Source of the DNA: Nitrospinae bacterium bin107
GTDB lineage: Bacteria; UBA8248
Reading direction: 5' to 3'
Length of the DNA: 64,000 nt
NCBI GenBank assembly: GCA_002238965.1
Contig: MPNJ01000001.1
Span: 124,001 to 188,000 of the forward strand
The notes below the pieces were generated by a model. The model was not told the DNA's origin. It worked only from the letters and a program-made list of their open reading frames with translations, and did not search any database. Both the position numbers and the translations under genes were made by a program. This document shows, piece by piece, positions 59,406-64,000 of the stretch. Numbering within the stretch: position 1 is the first letter of the stretch; every line of letters starts with the position of its first letter.

Positions 59406-61601
59406 GTGAATTCCTTGTTCCAAGATATTGCGTCCGAACTTCGCGCGGACGTCCTCTCCGATAAGACAGTTCCGGCGCTTTCCGCCGGATTCACCTCCGG
59501 CCTGGGCCTGCTCGTCGCCCAGATCGCCTTCGGCAGCTTCATTTTCTCGGGCGCATTGGCCCCATATACCTCCCAGGGCGTCGGCCTGATTTTATTCGGA
59601 AACTTCGCCGCCTGCCTCATTATCGCCCTCGCAGGCGGCTACCGCGGGGCGATTTCGGGGCTTTCTCCCGCGCTCGTGATCGTGATGGCGCTGATCGGCT
59701 CCACGATGGACGCCGAAGGCGATGCGCTGTTCGTCACCACGGCGGGCGCGCTCATGCTCAGCGCCATGGCCACCGGCGTCTGCTGTCTCGTTATCGGCCA
59801 CTTCCGGCTCGCCAACCTGGTGCGCTTCATCCCCTACCCGGTGGCGGGCGGATTCGTGGCCGGAATCGGGGGGGCCGTGTGCCTGGCGGCCATGTCCCTG
59901 ATGGGAGCGGAGCCTGACTGGCGTGCGGTCCCGGCGCTTCTGGAGCCATCCACGTTATGGAGGTGGGCCCCCGGCGCAGCGTTCGGGATCGCCCTGTACC
60001 TCGCCATAAAACGCTGGGGAAATGCGCTGATCCTCCCGGTGAGCGTGGCGATGGCCGTCGGCGCATACCACTTCGCCCTGGCCACTCTCGATATTTCCGG
60101 TGACGAGGCGAGATCGGCAGGTCTGTTGTTCAAGAGCACCGCGGAGGGAACCCTCTGGCCGGTTGTGGGGATCGCCGATCTGGCGCATCTGGATTGGGCG
60201 GCGATGGCGGAACAGGTTCCCAACATGCTGACGCTGATGCTGATCGCGCTCATCGTCGTGATCATGAATTTCGCCGGCCTAGAATTGGCCGCAAATCACG
60301 AACTGGACTGGGACCTGGAGTTCAGGACGGCCGGGCTCGCGAGCGTGGTCGCAGGACTGGGCGGCGGGACGGTGGCAAGCACGATCGTGCCCGCCTCGCT
60401 GCGCAGCAAGCTGCTCGGAGCCGCCACCCGCCTGACCGGCATCGTCGCCGCCCTCGTCATCGGGGGCGCATTGCTCCTGGGCGACGGGATGCTGGAACTG
60501 ATCCCGACGCCGCTCGTAGGCGGAATTCTGTTTTTTGCCGGCTTCGGCATGATAGACGAAGGTCTCGTAAGAAGCTGCAGGCGGCTCCCCTGGTCGGAAT
60601 ACGGCATCATCGTGTTGATCTTCGTCGTCATCATCTCCTTCGGACTGTTCGAGGGCGTCGGCGCCGGTATGCTGGCCACCCTCGTGTTCTTCGCCGTGCG
60701 CCTCAGCCGCGTGGATCTTGTCGAATCCCGGTTCAATGCACGAGAACGCAGAAGCAACAAGACCCGGCCCATCCCCGATCGGGCCATCCTGCTGGCCGAA
60801 GGCGAGCACGTGCATGTCTACCGGCTGCGCGGCTACATCTTCTTCGGAAGCGCCTATCCACTAGCCGAACAACTGAAAAAATCCCTCAGTGGCGATTCGC
60901 GTCCCGCCTGCCTGATGCTGGACTTCGCCGCCGTCTCCGGCTTCGACTACTCGGCGGTGAGCGTCCTGTCCAGGTTCCTGCAGACGGCGCAGGCGGCCGA
61001 AGTTCCCGTGGTTCTGAGCGCATTGGACGAACAGTTGCGACAGGGGCTGGAGCGCAACCTACCGCCTTCTATATTTCAGGAGCTGGTGATTGAGCCGAAT
61101 GCGGACAGTGCGCTGGAGCGCTGCGAGGAGACCGTCATTGCGGCATGGAGGGCGGACGTGAACTTATCGGACAAGCGGCGCGCCTCGCTGCTGGCGCACA
61201 CTGCCGATGACCTCGAGCGCTACCTGGAACGGCAAATTCATTTCGAGGAACTCATCGAAGAACTCAAAAGCTGGCTGGACTCTCGTCAGTACGCCGCCGG
61301 CGATGCCCTCGCAGGATCGGATGCGCCAGGCGAAGAACTCCAATTGTTGCTTGCGGGCCGGGCTTCCGCTTACGATTCCGCGGGCGCGCGTCTTCATGAT
61401 TTCGGTCCGGGCGACGCAATTTGGCCGGCCGGCACGCAGAACGATAAAGCGACCTCAGTGGTTGCAGACCAACCCTGCCGGACGATGGTGCTACCGCTGA
61501 CGGCACTGCACTGGTTGGACGAGCATGAAGAGGGGCTTGCCCTCAAGCTGTATCGTTATCTGCTCGCCGCACGTTTCCAGACCGAGTCAGAAAGCGGCTA
61601 G
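59406..61601 (+). CDS. SulP-family anion transporter with STAS and cyclic-nucleotide-binding-like domains
   Basis: This 731-residue protein has three parts. The SulP membrane domain (about residues 20-430, 10-12 hydrophobic segments) carries SGFTSG-like and YRGAISGLSPALVIVMALI motifs. A STAS domain (about 455-570) follows, with CLMLDFAAVSGFDYSAVSVL. The C-terminal region (about 620-731, YAAGDALAGSDAPGEELQLLLAGRAS) resembles a cyclic-nucleotide-binding jelly roll without the usual PRxTR arginine motif. Such three-part proteins are putative sulfate/bicarbonate-type transporters. GTG 59406 is listed; TTG 59415 has better Shine-Dalgarno spacing. It is bracketed by two copies of a direct repeat. 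Confidence 0.88.
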   Translation: MNSLFQDIASELRADVLSDKTVPALSAGFTSGLGLLVAQIAFGSFIFSGALAPYTSQGVGLILFGNFAACLIIALAGGYRGAISGLSPALVIVMALIGSTMDAEGDALFVTTAGALMLSAMATGVCCLVIGHFRLANLVRFIPYPVAGGFVAGIGGAVCLAAMSLMGAEPDWRAVPALLEPSTLWRWAPGAAFGIALYLAIKRWGNALILPVSVAMAVGAYHFALATLDISGDEARSAGLLFKSTAEGTLWPVVGIADLAHLDWAAMAEQVPNMLTLMLIALIVVIMNFAGLELAANHELDWDLEFRTAGLASVVAGLGGGTVASTIVPASLRSKLLGAATRLTGIVAALVIGGALLLGDGMLELIPTPLVGGILFFAGFGMIDEGLVRSCRRLPWSEYGIIVLIFVVIISFGLFEGVGAGMLATLVFFAVRLSRVDLVESRFNARERRSNKTRPIPDRAILLAEGEHVHVYRLRGYIFFGSAYPLAEQLKKSLSGDSRPACLMLDFAAVSGFDYSAVSVLSRFLQTAQAAEVPVVLSALDEQLRQGLERNLPPSIFQELVIEPNADSALERCEETVIAAWRADVNLSDKRRASLLAHTADDLERYLERQIHFEELIEELKSWLDSRQYAAGDALAGSDAPGEELQLLLAGRASAYDSAGARLHDFGPGDAIWPAGTQNDKATSVVADQPCRTMVLPLTALHWLDEHEEGLALKLYRYLLAARFQTESESG

Positions 61602-61675
61602 TCGGAAAAGACCCCGTCAAACGTATGAACCGTTTTATTTCTTATAGAAAAACGGCTTGCTTCAATTCACCGCGC

Positions 61676-61798
61676 GCGTGATGCGCTCGGCCTAGATGGG
61701 CATCGAGAGGCGCGTGATGACCCAGCCGACCGAGCCCCGGGTACAGTCATATCTGCGTGTGATTTTGGAGGGATTCAGAAGGCGCACTTCGATGAAAG
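61676..61798 (-). pseudogene. Degenerate 5' fragment of a MATE transporter gene
   Basis: On the minus strand the sequence reads VRLLNPSKITRRYDC, then TRGSVGWVITRLSMPI and a TAG stop, then AERI. It matches the start of the intact MATE protein (MRLLKQATRTRGYDY, TKGSVGWAITRLSVPICGERI). The cysteine codon of the intact gene is a stop here and the rest of the gene is missing. It is therefore a dead duplicate of about 40 codons. Confidence 0.75.
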
Positions 61799-61893
61799 CA
61801 GAGATACCGGAAAGCGACGCGCCCATGATACGCTAGGGCACTCGATACGTTAAAGGAGAACGATACACCGATGCCGCACCCCGACTTCGAGCG
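61681..61893. repeat. Direct repeat copy B (degenerate MATE start, promoter region, true M20 start)
   Basis: This is the second copy of the repeat described at 59184-59396. It includes the dead MATE fragment, the conserved spacer with CGATACGTTAA and a GGAGA ribosome site, and the real M20 peptidase ATG at 61871. Together the two copies bracket sulP. Confidence 0.75.
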
Positions 61894-63139
61894 CTGCGCG
61901 CGCCACATCACCGCAGAGACCGTGCGCGAACTCCTGAGCGAGATGGTGGATATCGCAAGCCCCACGGGCGGTGAGGCGCAAATGGCGCGCCATCTGGAGG
62001 GGCGCATGGCGCGCGCGGGAATGGAAACCCGCTTGCAGGAGGTCGACCCCGGCAGGCCGAACGCGGTCGGCGTGCGCGAGGGCGCGGGCGACGGCGCGAA
62101 CCTCCTCTTCACCGGTCACATGGACACTTCTTATGACGGGAATGAGGACTACCTGAACGGCGAGGGATTCAAGCCCAGGGCCGTCCACCGGGACGGCTGG
62201 ATATGGGGTCTGGGCGCGAACAACATGAAGAGCGGGCTTGCGGGCGCGCTGGCGGCGATTGAAGTCATCTGCCGCGAAGATGTCTCTCTGCGCGGGGACC
62301 TCACCCTCGCGGGCGTGGTGGGCGAGATAGAAAAAGCGCCGATCGATGAATTCTCGGGCAAATCCTACTCGGGCTACGGGACGGGCACGCGCCACCTTAT
62401 TCTCCACGGCGTGACGGCGGATTGCGCCATCCTGGCCGAGCCGACGGGGCTCAAGGTCTCGAACGCGAACATGGGCGTCGTGTGGGCGAAGATCACGGTG
62501 AGCGGCACGATAAGCCACAGCGTTTTCTCGAACCGCCCGGGGGTCACGAACGCCGTGCGCGCCATTCACAAGATACAAACCGCGGTCGAGCGATGGATAC
62601 CCGATTATGAAGCCAGACATTCCTGCATGAGCGAGCACCCCAACGTGACGATAGCCGCCGTGCGGGGCGGCTGGCCCTGGCGGCTATCGAGAAACCCCGC
62701 CGAGGCGAGCCTTTACCTGGACATCCGCACCGTGCCGGGCCAAAGCACCGAGGACATCAAGCGTGAGCTGCGCAGTGTGCTCGATGAGGCGGCGGATGAA
62801 GCCGGGCGCGCCGCTCTCTCGTTCTATGTGAACGACCCGCCCACGCTCTTAGATGCGGACGCTCCTCTTGTACAGGCTGCGCTTGCTGCGCACGAGGAGG
62901 TGACGGGCGAGGCGTCCGCACCCGTCATCAGGCGGCCTGCGGCCGATTCCACCCACTTCAACCGCTACGGCATCCCGTGCATCTGCTACGGCCCCGGCGG
63001 GCGGATGCACCCCGACGCCGCACAAAAAGGACTGATGCACGCCGTAGGCGAGCACGTTCTCGTCGAGGACGTGGTGACTGCAGCGAAAGTCTACCTCGCC
63101 GCAGCACTCTCGATTTGCAGCGTTCAAGCTTTTTCATAG
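61871..63139 (+). CDS. M20-family metallopeptidase / deacylase
   Basis: This 422-residue cytoplasmic protein has the M20 layout. The first metal motif is FTGHMDTS (His83, Asp85), and a dimerisation domain lies around residues 190-300. The catalytic Glu is in VVGEIEKAP, and the C-terminal GRMHPDAAQKGLMHAV carries the last His. The motif that usually reads GxGxxDMK, whose Asp bridges the two metals, is GLGANNMKSG here, with Asn118 in that place. This variant seems to mark a subgroup annotated as acetylornithine deacetylase/succinyl-diaminopimelate desuccinylase-like. The true substrate is unknown. GGAGA precedes the ATG. Confidence 0.86.
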   Translation: MPHPDFERCARHITAETVRELLSEMVDIASPTGGEAQMARHLEGRMARAGMETRLQEVDPGRPNAVGVREGAGDGANLLFTGHMDTSYDGNEDYLNGEGFKPRAVHRDGWIWGLGANNMKSGLAGALAAIEVICREDVSLRGDLTLAGVVGEIEKAPIDEFSGKSYSGYGTGTRHLILHGVTADCAILAEPTGLKVSNANMGVVWAKITVSGTISHSVFSNRPGVTNAVRAIHKIQTAVERWIPDYEARHSCMSEHPNVTIAAVRGGWPWRLSRNPAEASLYLDIRTVPGQSTEDIKRELRSVLDEAADEAGRAALSFYVNDPPTLLDADAPLVQAALAAHEEVTGEASAPVIRRPAADSTHFNRYGIPCICYGPGGRMHPDAAQKGLMHAVGEHVLVEDVVTAAKVYLAAALSICSVQAFS

Positions 63140-63227
63140 GGCTTGGGAAAGTGTGACATCAATAATTACGGGGGAGAACGCGAACGCTTCCATCTCATGA
63201 CGCGCATAAACTGACAAGGAAACCCGC

Positions 63228-64000
63228 ATGGATTTCGAACTGAGTGAAGAGCAAAAGAGCCTCCAGCTTCTCGCGCGGAAATTCGCGATGGAGGAAATGC
63301 TTCCCGTCGTGGCGGAACTGGAAAAGCGGCCAGACGGAGAGGACAAGTTCGCCTACGACCTGGTGAAGCGCGGCGCCGCGCTCGGGTTTCATTCCCTGGG
63401 CGTGCCCCAAGCGCATGGGGGCGACGGGGCCAGCGTTCTCACCCAGTGCATCGTGATGAGCGAACTCTCCTCCGGCTCGCCCGCCGTCTCCAAGGTGTAC
63501 AGCCACAACTGGAAGGCGATTGCGGGCCTCATCGCCGTGGCGAACGAAGAGCAACTCGCCCGCGTTATCCCCGACTACCTGGAAGACCCGCTCTATTGCA
63601 TCGGCATCGCCATCACGGAGCCCAACGCCGGCAGCGACAACGCGCTCCCCTTCGACGCGGACCCGGCGGCCGGCCCCGCCCTGAGCGCTGTGCGCGACGG
63701 GGATTCCTACGTCCTGAACGGGATGAAGCAGTTCATCGCCATGGGGGCGCAGGCGAAGTACGTCACCGCCTTCGCCCGGACCGACAGGAGCGTCCCGTGG
63801 ACGAAGGGCGTGACGGGGTTCATGCTCTTCCCGCCGCACGAGGGCTTCGAGGTCGGCAGGCTGCACGAGAAGGTGGGACTCAGGTGTTATCCCCAGCACG
63901 ACCTCATCTTCCGCGACGTGCGGGTCCCGCTGGAAAACCGCCTGGGCGAGGAGGACAAGTTCCAGGAAGGCAGGAGGAGCGTCGTCAACGTCGGCACCCT
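63228..64000 (+). CDS. Acyl-CoA dehydrogenase, N-terminal part (cut by window end)
   Basis: From ATG 63228 (AAGGA eight nucleotides upstream) the frame stays open to the window end, giving 257 residues. It begins MDFELSEEQKSLQLLARKFA and shows the N-terminal helical domain, the FAD/substrate segment ITEPNAGSDNALPFDAD and the middle beta domain with YVLNGMKQFIAMG and GLRCYPQHDLIFRDVRVP. The C-terminal helical domain with the catalytic Glu lies outside the window. It is not closely similar to the acyl-CoA dehydrogenase at 2127-3278. Confidence 0.9.
   Translation, partial: MDFELSEEQKSLQLLARKFAMEEMLPVVAELEKRPDGEDKFAYDLVKRGAALGFHSLGVPQAHGGDGASVLTQCIVMSELSSGSPAVSKVYSHNWKAIAGLIAVANEEQLARVIPDYLEDPLYCIGIAITEPNAGSDNALPFDADPAAGPALSAVRDGDSYVLNGMKQFIAMGAQAKYVTAFARTDRSVPWTKGVTGFMLFPPHEGFEVGRLHEKVGLRCYPQHDLIFRDVRVPLENRLGEEDKFQEGRRSVVNVGT

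Noticed and set aside
1-64000. tRNA, rRNA, CRISPR arrays, integrases or transposases
   Set aside because: None was seen by eye on either strand. Short or divergent RNA genes could still be missed without a covariance search.

Overview
The window is a GC-rich chromosomal segment of a Gram-negative, aerobic heterotroph. Support for this comes from a homodimeric-type pyruvate dehydrogenase (AceE/AceF), a glycine cleavage system, fatty acid beta-oxidation genes, a TRAP transporter, two branched-chain amino acid type ABC transporters, LspA, and several predicted Tat-exported binding proteins. The style (many solute-scavenging systems, TTG/GTG starts, dispersed intergenic palindromes, a probable selenoprotein) would suit an uncultured proteobacterial or related lineage, such as the Tectomicrobia/Nitrospinota neighbourhood. 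That placement is a guess. No rRNA, tRNA, CRISPR array or phage was seen.

Layout. 1-2 kb: gcvT-gcvH-gcvP (minus strand, gcvP cut by the window edge). 2-5.4 kb: a beta-oxidation set (thiolase, 3-hydroxyacyl-CoA dehydrogenase, acyl-CoA dehydrogenase). 5.6-12.2 kb: a housekeeping minus-strand run of site-2 protease, trpS, ileS, lspA, a membrane protein and an RluD-type pseudouridine synthase. 12.4-24.6 kb: single-gene metabolic units (nitroreductase, enoyl-CoA hydratase, hydrolases, cupins, a LinB-like haloalkane dehalogenase, two Gfo/Idh/MocA dehydrogenases, a zinc alcohol dehydrogenase, a 3-hydroxyisobutyrate-dehydrogenase-like enzyme), with a HEPN-MNT module in between. 24.7-29.5 kb: a TRAP transporter whose large permease has a very long charged C-terminal extension. 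29.5-31.1 kb: a gene-poor, repeat-rich spacer. 31.1-37.6 kb: aceE-aceF, a membrane-anchored zincin and a divergent E3-like flavoprotein. 37.7-41.4 kb: an NCS2-like permease, a glutaredoxin-DinB fusion interrupted by an in-frame TGA, and a carbamoylase-type amidohydrolase. 42.5-53.0 kb: two complete five-gene Liv-type ABC transporter operons, separated by one VOC gene and followed by another. 53.9-55.8 kb: an AT-rich DUF262/DUF1524 gene. 56.0-64 kb: a PaaK-like ligase, a cytochrome c, a MATE exporter, a SulP transporter, an M20 peptidase and the start of an acyl-CoA dehydrogenase.

The most interesting element is at 39375-40127. The first redox position of a glutaredoxin U-x-x-C motif is encoded by TGA. 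A perfect 8-bp hairpin with a G-first apical loop lies 23 nt further on, exactly where a bacterial SECIS element is expected. This is a strong candidate for a selenocysteine-containing glutaredoxin-DinB fusion. Also notable are the DctM coiled-coil extension, a scar around sulP in which the MATE/M20 junction is duplicated, loss of half of the C-terminal zinc motif in IleS, an orphan predicted PD-(D/E)XK nuclease, and families of dispersed intergenic palindromes.
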